DNA of 64,000 bases, taken from assembly GCA_963843685.1 (NCBI GenBank), contig CAWJLO010000008.1, positions 248,001-312,000 of the forward strand, written 5' to 3'. The position numbers were made by a program, and so were the translations under genes. The first letter of the stretch is position 1. Each line of letters starts with the position of its first letter. The stretch comes from DASQHL01 sp963843685 (lineage in GTDB: Bacteria; Chloroflexota; Dehalococcoidia; DSTF01; JACRBR01). This document shows, one piece after another, positions 52,220-61,986 of this stretch. Under the pieces are notes generated by a model, which was not told the origin of the DNA, made no database searches, and saw nothing but the letters and a program-made list of their open reading frames with translations.

Positions 52220-54274
52220 TCAGGGCAGTCTCAACTCGACGTGATAGGGAGCGGTTACGGTCGTGCCTTCGGTGGAGCCGGAGACGACGAGCGTCGCGGA
52301 CGTCACGCCGTCCGAATTGAAGCGGAGGTCGCCGGTTTCTGACTGATCGAGAGGCAGGTCCATCACCTCGGACTCGCCGTTGGCCTTCTGTTCGATGAGG
52401 CGGACGATGTAGGTCTGCTGGAGCTGGTGGTCGATGCGCACCCAGCCGCTGGAGCTCCAGGAAGAGTCGGTGAAGCCGGGATCGCTGATGTTCGTGCCGT
52501 CTACCGCGAAGCCGGCGATGGCCCAGCCGGGACCGTGGGTCGATCCGTCGGTCACGTACTCGAAGCGAAGCAGGATCTTCTGGCCGGCGAACTTCGCGAG
52601 GCTGACGCGCTCGTCAACCCAGGCCGCGTCGCTGCCGCCGCCGCTCTTCCCGGAGTAGCCGGGGCCGTAGGCGGCGAGGACGGGGTCATCGGTCGTCGTC
52701 TGATCGCCAGGCAACGCCTCCCAGGTCGCGCCGCCGTCGGTCGAGACGCTGACGTAGCCCCAGTCGTACCAGTGTTCGATGTCGAACCAGGTCTTGAAGG
52801 TGAGCACCGGGGCGGTGGCGGCGGTGAGGTCGAGCGGGCGCGTGAGCGTCGTATCGATGGCGTCTTCGGCGTTGCCCCAGATCATCGGGCCGCCGCCGGG
52901 CGGATCGGTCGGGAGCACGGGGGACGTCGCGCGGCCCTGGAAGTGGATGACGTGCTCGCCGCCGCCCAGGCCGGTGAGCGTGTAGTAGTCGGAGCCGAAT
53001 TGACTGGCGTCGCCGTCGGCCGAGGCACCAGACGCGAGTTCGTACTGCACGTTCATGTCGAGCGGGTGGCCGGGATTGCCGTAGGCGCCTGAGTCGTCGT
53101 TGAGGATGTTGGCGACGATCCAGTCGGCGAAGACGTCGCGGAAACGCAGCGATTGGCCGGCAGCGGCGAGAAATTCGTCGACGCCCGCGGCGCCATCTCC
53201 TGGTTCACGGGCGATGACGCCGAGCGAGGGGTCGCCGCCGAAGCGGCTGGCCAGGTAGCGGAAGAAGGAGGCGCCGGCGCCGTAGTGGGCGAGGCTGCCG
53301 CTCTCCCAGTCGGTCAGCGGCGTCTCGGGGTGAGCTTCGAAGCTCCGGACGGAGGAGACGGCACCACCGACCAGGCCGGACGCGTCTTCGGAGAGGCCTT
53401 CGTTGACCCAGGCTTCCTCGCCGAAGTCGTTCTTTGCGTGGACGAGATGCTGGAACTCGTGGGCGAGAACGACGTTAAAGGCCTCGCCGCCGACCCTCAG
53501 ACTGCGGTCCATGTACACCATCTCCGCCTCGTTGCTGAACGGGCGGACGGCCTTGAGGAAGATGTCGTCGCTGGAGAAGTAGCCGCCGGCGCCGCCGCCG
53601 AGGTCGGCCTGCAGGATGATGATGCGCGGATCGCCATCCACGCCGGGGATATCGGGCAGGCCGTAGACGCCCGTGACCGTGGGCCAGACCGAGGCCTCGA
53701 ACTTGTCCGCGGCCTGCTGGACGTCGGCGGGGGCGGCGTTGAGCACGGTGTCCTCGTAGAAGTAGGCGTGTGCGCTCTTCGCCATGAGCTTTGCCGTGAT
53801 CGTGGCGACGGTGGGCGGCGCACTGCCGGCCAGCGACGCGGCGCTCAGACGCACGACCTCGAAGTCACGCGTGTCGCCAACGTTGGCCTCGCCCGCGAAG
53901 GGCTTGCTGGCCGGAGCGCGGCCCTGTGTCTGGCCGTACCGTTCGGCGAGCCCGATGGGGTCGTACTGCGGCAGATCCGCACGGACGCCGATCTCGGACG
54001 CAAGGTCGACGGGAGTGGGTGTCGCGGTTGGCGCGGAGGTGGGCGCCGGAGACGAGACGGAGGGTGAAGACGACGGGTGCTTGCCGGAGGAGCCGCCACA
54101 CGCCGCGGCGGCGATGGCGAGAAACAGAGCGGCCGCCCCAATCGCGAGGCGGCCACAACGTGGACGGAAGTATCGATGCGCGCTAGCGGGCGCGGGGGTG
54201 GGCCTTCTCGTAGACCTGGCGGACGTGTTCGTTGGCGATCTGCGTGTACACCTGCGTGGTGGAGATATTGGCAT
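52220..54274 (-). CDS. Secreted immune-inhibitor-A-like zinc metallopeptidase lipoprotein
   Basis: The longest frame is 684 aa, but the first roughly 30 codons overlap xerD and are doubtful. A lipobox IAAAAC (Cys codon near 54100) after a hydrophobic run precedes a Ser/Pro/Thr linker, so secretion is clear. The catalytic motif is AHEFQHLVH (HExxH) followed by EEAWVNEGLSE, a gluzincin-like arrangement. The C-terminal half has beta-sandwich sequence (WGYVSVSTDGGATWEALPG) like the MAM/Bacillus immune inhibitor A domains. No Shine-Dalgarno start was found; a small frameshift near 54135 or a rare start is possible. Confidence 0.75.
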   Translation of the reverse strand: MPISPPRRCTRRSPTNTSARSTRRPTPAPASAHRYFRPRCGRLAIGAAALFLAIAAAACGGSSGKHPSSSPSVSSPAPTSAPTATPTPVDLASEIGVRADLPQYDPIGLAERYGQTQGRAPASKPFAGEANVGDTRDFEVVRLSAASLAGSAPPTVATITAKLMAKSAHAYFYEDTVLNAAPADVQQAADKFEASVWPTVTGVYGLPDIPGVDGDPRIIILQADLGGGAGGYFSSDDIFLKAVRPFSNEAEMVYMDRSLRVGGEAFNVVLAHEFQHLVHAKNDFGEEAWVNEGLSEDASGLVGGAVSSVRSFEAHPETPLTDWESGSLAHYGAGASFFRYLASRFGGDPSLGVIAREPGDGAAGVDEFLAAAGQSLRFRDVFADWIVANILNDDSGAYGNPGHPLDMNVQYELASGASADGDASQFGSDYYTLTGLGGGEHVIHFQGRATSPVLPTDPPGGGPMIWGNAEDAIDTTLTRPLDLTAATAPVLTFKTWFDIEHWYDWGYVSVSTDGGATWEALPGDQTTTDDPVLAAYGPGYSGKSGGGSDAAWVDERVSLAKFAGQKILLRFEYVTDGSTHGPGWAIAGFAVDGTNISDPGFTDSSWSSSGWVRIDHQLQQTYIVRLIEQKANGESEVMDLPLDQSETGDLRFNSDGVTSATLVVSGSTEGTTVTAPYHVELRLP

Positions 54275-55088
54275 GCCCCAGCAGTTCCTGCACGTTCCGC
54301 AGCGGCGCGCCGCCCCTCAGCATATGAGTGGCGAAGGAGTGTCGCAAGGTGTGAGGCGTCACCGGCGTCGCGATGTTGGCTTCCTTGGCGTACTGCTTGA
54401 GGATGAGCCAGAAGCCCTGCCGCGTGAGGCGCTCGCCACGGCGGTTCACGAAGAGCGCGTTCTCCTTGCGAGCCTTCACGAGCGCGGCGCGGCCCTCGTT
54501 GAGATATTCGGCTACGGCGGCCGCGGCCTGCTCGTGGATGGGGATCGTGCGCTCCTTGGAGCCCTTGCCCATGCAGCGGACGTACGGCCCGGACATGTTC
54601 ACGTCGTCGACTTCGAGCGAGACGAGCTCGGTGACGCGGAGCCCGGTGGCGTAGAGGAGCTCGAGCATCGCCCGGTCGCGCTTCGCCTCCGGCGTGTTGC
54701 GCTTCATCGGTTGTTCGAGCAGCTCGTCGACCTCGGTGACGGAGAGAGGCTTGGGGAGCGAGCGGCCGACGCGTGGCGACTCCAGGCTCTCGGCCGGGTT
54801 GCCGTGAATCGTGCCTTCCGCCTGCAGATACTGGAAGAACGACTTGATCGCGGCGACCTTTCGCGCGACGGTTGCCTCGGCGTAGTTCTTGCGCCGGAGG
54901 GTGAGCAGGTAGTCGACGATCAGATCACGCTCGGTGCGCTCCCACTCACGAGGCTTGCCGTTGCCTCGCAGCGACGTGATGTAGCCGTCGAATTGCTGGA
55001 GGTCGTTGCGGTACGCCGCGACGGTGTTGCCCGATGCACCCTTCTCGACCGACATGAAGTTGAGGAAGTGCCCAATGTGTTCGTCCAT
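54183..55088 (-). CDS. xerD: Site-specific tyrosine recombinase XerD/XerC
   Basis: The protein is 301 aa. It has an N-terminal SAM-like core-binding domain and a catalytic domain with R (ATGLRVTELVSL), K (GKGSKERTIPI), HxxR (HTLRHSFATHML) and the H/W...Y end LLGHANISTTQVYTQI. This is the full R-K-H-R-H-Y set of an active recombinase. XerD with XerC resolves chromosome dimers at dif; the C/D distinction is not certain. The ATG at 55088 is chosen; a candidate promoter lies upstream. Confidence 0.93.
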   Translation of the reverse strand: MDEHIGHFLNFMSVEKGASGNTVAAYRNDLQQFDGYITSLRGNGKPREWERTERDLIVDYLLTLRRKNYAEATVARKVAAIKSFFQYLQAEGTIHGNPAESLESPRVGRSLPKPLSVTEVDELLEQPMKRNTPEAKRDRAMLELLYATGLRVTELVSLEVDDVNMSGPYVRCMGKGSKERTIPIHEQAAAAVAEYLNEGRAALVKARKENALFVNRRGERLTRQGFWLILKQYAKEANIATPVTPHTLRHSFATHMLRGGAPLRNVQELLGHANISTTQVYTQIANEHVRQVYEKAHPRAR

Positions 55089-55156
55089 TGTGCCCTCACC
55101 GGCTAGGACTATGAATTGTGTGTCGCGCCAATGCTTGGGGGAGGAAAGCAAGGGCG

Positions 55157-55184
55157 ATTGTAACACGATCTCCGTTGATGTCCA
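55157..55184 (-). promoter_or_regulatory. Candidate promoter of xerD
   Basis: On the minus strand, TGGACA (55184-55179) and TACAAT (55162-55157) are separated by 16 bases, about 70 bases before the xerD start. Confidence 0.5.
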
Positions 55185-55260
55185 GCGAGGCGCGCGTGCA
55201 AATTCCCACTGTTGTTGATACGAGTTCGAAATAGGATCGCGACGCAGAGATACGTTGCGA

Positions 55261-55971
55261 TTATCGCACCTTGGGCTTTCCCGAAGCCTCGCCGTTGCGG
55301 TCGATGCGCCAGGCGTCGTTTCCCACGAGCGGCACGAACGCGCACGGACCGAGACGCGCAAGCTCGACGCCGTGTGACGTCTTTGTGACGCGCACCAGCT
55401 CCTGCGCTCGCATCGAGCCGACGGGCAGGACCAGGCGGCCGTAGTCGGCCAGCTGATCGATCAGCGTGCGCGGCACGTGGGGCGCGCCGGCGGCTACGAG
55501 AATCGCATCGTAGGGCGCGTCCTCCGGGCGGCCCAGCGTTTCGCCGGCGAGCCAGCAGTGCACGTTTTCGTAACCGAGCGCGTTCAGGCGGGACTGAGCG
55601 TTGTTCAGCAGGTGCGGCAGGCGCTCGACCGTGATTACTTCCCGGGCGAGCCGGGAGAGCACGGCGGCCTGGTAGCCGGAGCCCGTGCCGACCTCCAGGA
55701 CGCGATCTTCGGGCGAGAGGGCCAGCGCCGCGGTCATCATCGCGACGATCAGCGGCTGGGAGATGGTCTGGCCCTCGCCGATCGGGAGGGCGTTGTCGTC
55801 GTAGGCGCGGCCGTGCAGGTCCGGCGGCACGAAGCGCTCGCGGGGGACAGCGGCCATCGCCTCGATGACGCGAGGGTCCTGGATGACGTCCCGGAGCAGC
55901 GCGAGCATTCGTCCGCGGGCCGGCGCCAGCGCCGGATCGTGCGCCGGGGTGGCGGATTCGCGTTCCTCCAC
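55261..55971 (-). CDS. pcm: Protein-L-isoaspartate O-methyltransferase
   Basis: The protein is 236 aa. It contains FVPPDLHGRAYDDNALPIG (family entry), QTISQPLIVAMMTAAL, motif I RVLEVGTGSGYQAAVLSRL and VTVERLP. PCMT repairs isoaspartyl residues in aged proteins. The GTG start at 55971 shares a base with the uvrC stop (TAGTG), so uvrC and pcm are cotranscribed. Confidence 0.95.
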   Translation of the reverse strand: MEERESATPAHDPALAPARGRMLALLRDVIQDPRVIEAMAAVPRERFVPPDLHGRAYDDNALPIGEGQTISQPLIVAMMTAALALSPEDRVLEVGTGSGYQAAVLSRLAREVITVERLPHLLNNAQSRLNALGYENVHCWLAGETLGRPEDAPYDAILVAAGAPHVPRTLIDQLADYGRLVLPVGSMRAQELVRVTKTSHGVELARLGPCAFVPLVGNDAWRIDRNGEASGKPKVR

Positions 55972-57860
55972 TACAGCCCCGCCTTCACCTTCTCGGCCAG
56001 GACGCGGGTGAAGCCGACCGTGGAGGCGATCTCGTCGACCGTGGCCTCGCGGATGCCACGGACGGAGCCGAACTTCTTGAGCAGCGCCGACTTCCGGCGC
56101 GGGCCGACTCCGGGGATCGTGTCGAGCGCCGAACGGATCGCCGCTTTGCCGCGGACGTTGCGATGGTAGGTGATGGCGAACCGGTGCGCCTCGTCGCGGA
56201 CGCGCTGTACGAGATACAGCGCCTGCGACGACCGTGGCAGGACGACGGGCTCGGCCAGATCCTGTACGTAGATCTCCTCGTGCTGCTTGGCGAGACCGAC
56301 GGTGGGAATCTGTTTCACGCCCATCTCGCGCATGACGTCGGTGACGGCGGAGAGCTGGCCCTTGCCTCCGTCGATGATGACGAGATCGGGCAGCGCAGCG
56401 AACGACTCGTCACGCCGGTTGCGGCCATCTTCCGCGCCGGCCTGCCCATCGACGTCCGGTGCGCTGGCGCCCGTCTCGTCCAGGAGGCGCTCGCGCGCGC
56501 GCTTGAAGCGGCGGCGCAGCACCTCCGCCATCGAGGCGAAGTCGTTCGCGCCTTCGACCGACTTGATGCGGAATCGCCGGTACTCCTGCGGGCGGGGGTG
56601 GCCGTCGACGAAGACGACCATGGAGCCGACGGACGACGTCCCCTGAATGTTGGAGATGTCATAGCACTCGATGCGGCGCGGGGGGGCCGGCAGATCCAGC
56701 TCATCCTCCAGCTGGTCGAGCGCCGCCTTGGTCTTGCCGGTATCGGCGAGCCATTTCACGCGCGCCATATCGAGTGACTCTCGTGCGTTGGTCGTCGCCA
56801 TCTCGACGAGGCGGCGCTTCTCGCCCCGCTGCGGCGCGAGCAGCTGGACCTTCGAGCCGCGGCGCTCGCTGAGCCAGCCCTCGATCAGCTCGCGCTCCGG
56901 CAGCTCGATCGGGACGATGATCTCGCGCGGCACGTACGTCGCCGACTCGTAGAACTGCTGGATGAAGCTGGCGACGACGTCGGCATCGCTCTCGCCCTTC
57001 GCGCCGTCGAGGGTGAAGCTGTCGACGCCGACCATCCTGATGCCGCGGACGAAGAGCACCTGCACGACGGCTTCGTCGTCGCCGCGGGCGAGGCCGAAGA
57101 TGTCCTCGTCGGCCGGCCGCGTGCTGGCGACGGTCTGCCGCTCGGTCACACGCTGGATGGACTGGACCTGGTCGCGCAGGCGGGCGGCCCGCTCGAACTC
57201 CATGGCGTCCGACGCGGCGTCCATCTGGCGCTTGAGGTCGCGCACGACCTCGTCGGTGCGGCCTTCGAGGAACAGCATCACCTGTCGGATGACCTCGTCG
57301 TACTCCTCCTTCGTGCAGTAGGAGGTACAGGGGGCGATGCAGCGGTTGATGTAGTAATCCAGGCACGGGCGTGGGTCGGTGCCGGTGATGGTCTTCGTGC
57401 ACGAGCGCCAGGGGAAGAGCTTGTTGACGATATCGAGCGTACGGCGGACAGAGCCGGCGTTGGCGTAGGGGCCGAAGTAGCGCCCGCCGTCCTTCTCGAC
57501 CCGGCGGGTGATGTAGACGCGCGGCCACGGGTCGGCGAGGTCTACCTTCAGGTAGGGGTAGTGCTTGTCGTCCTTGAGCCGGATGTTGAAGAAGGGCTGG
57601 TGGCGCTTCACCAGCTCCGCTTCCAGGTGGAGCGCCTCCTGCTCCGTGTGGGTGACCACGTACTCGAAGTCGGCGATGGCGTCGGAGAGGGCGCGCGTCT
57701 TCCCCTCCATGCTCAGCGGCGAGCCGAAGTAGGAGCGGACGCGGTTGCGGAGATTGGCGGCCTTGCCGACGTAGATCACCTGGCCGGAGACGTCGCGCAT
57801 GATGTAGACGCCGGGGCCGGTGGGCACGCGGGAGAGCTGCTCGGAGAATCGGGATGTCAC
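55971..57860 (-). CDS. uvrC: UvrABC system protein C (excinuclease subunit)
   Basis: The protein is 629 aa. It has the GIY-YIG nuclease domain (GPGVYIMRD, VIYVGKA), a UVR/UvrB-binding region (DAMEFERAARLRDQ) in the middle, the RNase-H-like second nuclease domain (IIDGGKGQLSAV) and C-terminal helix-hairpin-helix repeats (GVGPRRKSALLKKFG). UvrC makes both incisions flanking a DNA lesion. It overlaps pcm by one base. Upstream I see no LexA-type dyad for uvrC itself. Confidence 0.97.
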   Translation of the reverse strand: MTSRFSEQLSRVPTGPGVYIMRDVSGQVIYVGKAANLRNRVRSYFGSPLSMEGKTRALSDAIADFEYVVTHTEQEALHLEAELVKRHQPFFNIRLKDDKHYPYLKVDLADPWPRVYITRRVEKDGGRYFGPYANAGSVRRTLDIVNKLFPWRSCTKTITGTDPRPCLDYYINRCIAPCTSYCTKEEYDEVIRQVMLFLEGRTDEVVRDLKRQMDAASDAMEFERAARLRDQVQSIQRVTERQTVASTRPADEDIFGLARGDDEAVVQVLFVRGIRMVGVDSFTLDGAKGESDADVVASFIQQFYESATYVPREIIVPIELPERELIEGWLSERRGSKVQLLAPQRGEKRRLVEMATTNARESLDMARVKWLADTGKTKAALDQLEDELDLPAPPRRIECYDISNIQGTSSVGSMVVFVDGHPRPQEYRRFRIKSVEGANDFASMAEVLRRRFKRARERLLDETGASAPDVDGQAGAEDGRNRRDESFAALPDLVIIDGGKGQLSAVTDVMREMGVKQIPTVGLAKQHEEIYVQDLAEPVVLPRSSQALYLVQRVRDEAHRFAITYHRNVRGKAAIRSALDTIPGVGPRRKSALLKKFGSVRGIREATVDEIASTVGFTRVLAEKVKAGL

Positions 57861-57967
57861 CGTTCCATTCTAGCGAGGCGACGGCTCGTGGCTGGGACCC
57901 GGCAGGAGTCTGCTGACACGATGCTGTCTGGAGGGGCGTCGTACCATCGAGCGCGGGAGGTGCGACG

Positions 57968-58450
57968 GTGGCGAGCTGGGGTGAGTTTGCGGCGGCGCGG
58001 CCGGAGATGGCGCAGGTGTTGCTCGATCAGCTGGGGTGGATCCCGATCGCGTACCTGGCGACGGTCCGACGCGACGGGGCGCCGCGGGTGCACCCCGTGT
58101 GCCCCATCATCGCCGGCGGTGGAATGTATGTCGCGGTCGCCGGCGCGGGTCGGGCGGCACCGGCGCCGAAGCCTTCGCCCAAGCGCTTCGACCTGGCGCG
58201 CGACGGACGATTCGCCCTGCACGCTCTGCCCGGCAAACGGGACGACGAGTTCTACGCGACGGGACGCGCGCGGCGGGTGGCGGTCGGGGACGAGTTCGAC
58301 GCGGTCGTGAGCGCGGCGAGCTTCACCGTGCACGCAACGGACTGGGTCTTCGAGCTTGGCCTCGGGTATGTGCAGACAGCGTACTGGGAGCTGATGGGCC
58401 AGCCGGAGACGTACGCGGTGCGCACGGAGTGGCGAGCGGCGGCCGGTTAG
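57968..58450 (+). CDS. Pyridoxamine 5'-phosphate oxidase-fold (FMN-binding split barrel) protein
   Basis: The protein is 160 aa. IAYLATVRRDGAPRVHPV is the PPOX/flavin-reductase-like FMN-binding signature, with the later HALPGKRDDEFYATGRAR and FELGLGYVQTAYWEL stretches. Members of this family are oxidoreductases of unknown substrate or heme/F420-binding; nothing specific can be assigned. A GGGAGG ribosome binding site precedes the ATG at 57968. It is convergent with mrfB, overlapping by four bases. Confidence 0.8.
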   Translation: MASWGEFAAARPEMAQVLLDQLGWIPIAYLATVRRDGAPRVHPVCPIIAGGGMYVAVAGAGRAAPAPKPSPKRFDLARDGRFALHALPGKRDDEFYATGRARRVAVGDEFDAVVSAASFTVHATDWVFELGLGYVQTAYWELMGQPETYAVRTEWRAAAG

Positions 58451-59646
58451 GCGGCGCGGGCCAGCTTCCTGGCCAAGCGCGCAAGACGGTGCTCCAGCGC
58501 GACTCGTTCGGGCTCGGGCGCCCGTATCAGGAGTGCCCGCGTGACCTCCATTGCGGGCCGGGGGTCACGGGCCCGGTGCTCGAAGTGCTTCGCCAGCTCG
58601 AGCCCGGCGCACCGATCGCCCTTCGCCCACAGCCCGCGCCACAAGGCCACGGCACTCTGTCGCTCGCCGGCCCGCTTGTGGAGGCGCGCCAGGCGCCAGG
58701 CAACCCATCCCCAGTCGTCGCCACCCTCCAGCCAGGGCAGCGCCTCGGCGTAGAGGCGCGCAGCCAGCGCCGCATCGCCGGCGTACTCCCACCAGCGACC
58801 GACGGCCGCCGCGTCGTCCGGATCGAGCGCGTCGCCTTCGAGCAGACGCCCGAGCGTGGCCAGCACGCCGACGAGGGAGAGCACGTCCTCCGCGTTGTGG
58901 CGAAAGACCGCACGCAGGGGTGATGCCCGGCCGGCGCGGACGTAATCGAAGTACAGCGAAGGGATGAGCGAGCCGGGGACATCGTCGGGCCGCTCGAGGC
59001 GGAGCAGGCGGCGCTCGACGTCCGCCAGGCGGCAGCCGGGCATGCGGTGCTTGTACAGGCGCCGCACCGGGTGCAGCAGGTCGAAGTGGGCCAGCCGGTC
59101 GAGCGGCGCCCGGAGTCTCGCCAGCGTCATGCGGGCTTCGACGAAGGGCACGTCGAAGGCGCGGCCGTTGTAGGTGACGAGGCCGTCGAAGCGGGCGAGA
59201 TCGGCGGCGAGCATGGCGAGCATGGCGCGCTCGTAGGCGGGACCGGCGAGAAAGTACTGGCGCATGCGGAAGGCACCATCCTCGTACGAGCCGAGGCCGG
59301 CCAGCACGACGTAGGTGCCCGTACCACCCGCGAGGCCCGTGGTCTCGATGTCAAAGAAGGCGAGACGAGCCGCGTGCGGCGCCTCGTCCGCACCGAGCAG
59401 GCGGGCGAGCGACACCGGGCAGGCGTCCAGCGCCGCAGCGAGCGGCAGCTTGCCGTGCAGATGGTCGAGGGGGAACCAGTCGTCGCGGACGAAGACGGGC
59501 CCCTCGGGCGTCTGGTGCCAGTCGCCGCGGAGAATCTGCGCGATAGGAGGCAGGTCCTTGGGGGCGGGCGCGGGCGGCCGGTTCGCGGCGGCGGCGTGCT
59601 GGGCGACGGCGTGGCGCAGCCGGTCGCGGACAGCGGCGCTGGTCAT
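58447..59646 (-). CDS. mrfB: MrfB-type (YprB) RNase H-fold exonuclease with TPR tail
   Basis: The protein is 399 aa. LAFFDIETTGLAGGTGTY holds the DxE metal ligands of DEDD exonucleases, followed by DGLVTYNGRAFDVPFVEAR and RHNAEDVLSLVGVL carrying the further aspartates. The C-terminal roughly 120 residues are helical repeats (AALAARLYAEALPWLEGG, RQSAVALWRGLWAKGD). In Bacillus subtilis the YprB/MrfB exonuclease acts with helicase MrfA in repair of mitomycin C crosslinks. Here its ATG overlaps the mrfA stop (ATGA), so they form an operon. Confidence 0.9.
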   Translation of the reverse strand: MTSAAVRDRLRHAVAQHAAAANRPPAPAPKDLPPIAQILRGDWHQTPEGPVFVRDDWFPLDHLHGKLPLAAALDACPVSLARLLGADEAPHAARLAFFDIETTGLAGGTGTYVVLAGLGSYEDGAFRMRQYFLAGPAYERAMLAMLAADLARFDGLVTYNGRAFDVPFVEARMTLARLRAPLDRLAHFDLLHPVRRLYKHRMPGCRLADVERRLLRLERPDDVPGSLIPSLYFDYVRAGRASPLRAVFRHNAEDVLSLVGVLATLGRLLEGDALDPDDAAAVGRWWEYAGDAALAARLYAEALPWLEGGDDWGWVAWRLARLHKRAGERQSAVALWRGLWAKGDRCAGLELAKHFEHRARDPRPAMEVTRALLIRAPEPERVALEHRLARLARKLARAA

Positions 59647-61945
59647 CCGGTCACGGCGGCCGCGGCGACGGGCCGCGGGGCCTCCGCATCGTCGCAGAGG
59701 CGGCGAAGGAGCAGCGCGGCGGCCCGTTTGTTCGTGCCGTGCTCGCCGATCGACGGGCCGACGCAGCCCGGGCAGCCGGCGGGGCAGGAACAGCGCGAGA
59801 CGACTTCGAGCGCGGTGCGGATGAGCCGGGCGTGGATCTCGAACAGGCGCCGCGACATGCCGACGCCGCCGGGCTGATTCTCGTAGAGGAAGAGCGTGGG
59901 GCGCTCGGTGAACGGCGAGCGAACCTGGGCGAGCGCCTGGAGGTCGCGAGGGTCGCACATGAGGAAGATGGGCGCCAGGTTGCGGAGGAGGTGTGCCATG
60001 CCCCAGAGGCCGTCCTGGAGATCGCCGCGGGCGAGGCCCTCGGTGGCATCGGCGCCGAGCGACAGCCAGTACGAGGTCGTGTGGCGGCTCTCCTCCGGGA
60101 TGCTGATACGGCCCCAGCCGACGTTCTCGTTCGTGTCCAGCTTGATCTTCTTGAAGATGGTCGCGACGTCGCGGACGGCGACCTCGCCGTGGTCCACCTC
60201 GCAGCCACGGCGCGGGCGCGCGCTCGAACGACTCCAGCACCTCGAGATCGACGGCGAGGTTGGCGTCGGTGTAGTAGTCGACGTCGACCTTGCGCACGTA
60301 CGCCTTCTTCTCGTGCCAGTCCAGCCGGTCGACGTGGTACTGCTGGCCGCCGTGCATGTAGATCGCCTCGTCGTGGATGAGGAGGGGCGCGGCGGGGCGG
60401 TCGATCTGGCCGATGACGCGCGGCTTGGGGCCTTGCTCGATGATGACGAAGTTGTCGATGGCGGCGGAGCGGAGGCTGACGCCCTCGGCCGGGAACACCT
60501 CCGTCATCCAGTGGTAGCGGCCGCCGGCCTTCATGAGCACGCCCTCCTCGGCGAGGAGATCGAGCAGCTCGGCCGATTCCGGACCGTACTCCTCGCCCTC
60601 CTCGAACGGCAGCTCGAAGGCGGCGCACTTCATGTGGCTGATGCGGACGAGCAGGTTGTCGGGGTCGATGAGGCCCGCTTCGGGCGACGTCTCGAAGAGA
60701 TAGTCGGGGTGCGACGCGACGTACTGGTTGAGCGGCGACGACGAGGCGACCAAGCACGGCGAGCGAGAGGCCGTTGCGGCGGCCGGCGCGGCCGATCTGC
60801 TGCCAGGCGCTGGCGAGCGTGCCGGGGAAGCCGGTGAGGACCGCGGCGTCGAGGCCGCCGATGTCGATGCCGAGCTCCAGCGCGTTCGTCGCGACGACAC
60901 CGCGAATACGGCCGTCGCGGAGGCCACGTTCGACCGCCCGACGCTCGTTCGGCAGATAGCCGCCGCGGTAGCCCTCGACTTTCGGCGGGTCGCCGACGCG
61001 CTGCTTCAGCGCCTCGCGCAGGTAGCGGAGCAGCAGCTCGACGCGGACGCGGGAGGGCGCGAAGACGATGGTCTGCACGCCAGCCTGCAGCAGCCGGGCG
61101 CCGATGGCGCGGGACGCGTTCACGCTGCTCTGACGGATGCCGAGTTCCCGGTTGACGACAGGCGGGTTATAGACGGCGACCACCTTCCGGCCGCGCGGGG
61201 CGCCGTTGTCATCGATGAGGGCGACGGGGCCGCGGACGACGTTCTCGGCCAGCTCGCGCGGGTTGGCGATGGTGGCGGAGCAGCAGATGAAGAGCGGGTC
61301 GGAGCCGTAGAAGCGGCAGACGCGGCGAAGACGACGCACGACGTTCGCGACGTGGCTCCCGAACACGCCGCGGTACTGGTGCAGCTCGTCGATGACGACG
61401 TAGCGGAGATTCTCGAACAGCTTCACCCACTTGGTGTGGTGCGGCAGGATGGCGGTGTGGAGCATGTCGGGATTGGTGACGACGACGTGGCCCGCCTCCC
61501 GCACCTTGCGGCGAGCGTCACCGGGCGTGTCGCCGTCGTAGGTGAAGGTGCGAATGTCGGCGCCGAGGTCGCCGATCAGCTCGTGCAGCTCCTGCATCTG
61601 GTCCTGGGCGAGGGCCTTGGTGGGGAAGAGATAGAGGGCGCGCGCCTCCGGGTCATCGAGGATGCTCTGGACGACGGGCAGGTTGTAGCAGAGCGTCTTT
61701 CCGGAGGCGGTGGGGGTCACGACGACGACGCTCTGCCGCTGCATGACGGCGGCCAGCGACTGCGCCTGGTGCGTGTAGAGGCGATCGATGCCGCGACGGG
61801 CGAGCGCCTGCACGAGACGAGGGTCCGTGGCGAGCGGAAACTCGGCGTAGCGGGCGGGAAGCTCGGGCAGCTCGCGCCATTCGACGAAGCCGCCGGCCAG
61901 CTCGGGATCGGCTCTCAGCGCCTCAAGCGCGCGCTCCAGCGGCAT
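59643..61945 (-). CDS. mrfA: MrfA-type (YprA) DEAD/DEAH helicase with DUF1998 zinc domain, two frameshifts
   Basis: The joined product is about 766 aa. It has Walker A TPTASGKTL, the DELH Walker B (VVIDELHQYRG), CSATIANPREL, and the arginine-rich motif VI IGRAGRRNG. After an extra base at 60752-60753 the chain resumes as VASSSPLNQYVASHPDYLF. After a second extra base between about 60200 and 60225 it continues as HGEVAVRDVATIFKKIK and ends with the zinc-binding cysteines in CSCPAGCPGCVG (DUF1998). The ATG at 61945 has GGAGG five bases upstream. B. subtilis MrfA is the partner of MrfB in mitomycin repair. Confidence 0.9.
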
Positions 61946-61965
61946 CCTAGCCTCCGATCGCGATC

Positions 61966-61979
61966 CGAACACCCGTACG
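61966..61979 (-). promoter_or_regulatory. Second, imperfect LexA-like dyad in the mrfA leader
   Basis: CGAAC-ACCC-GTACG (plus-strand reading) differs from the perfect dyad at one base. It is centred 32 bases from the first box, about three helical turns, and lies between the predicted transcription start and the Shine-Dalgarno. Confidence 0.45.
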
Positions 61980-61986
61980 AAGGCGG

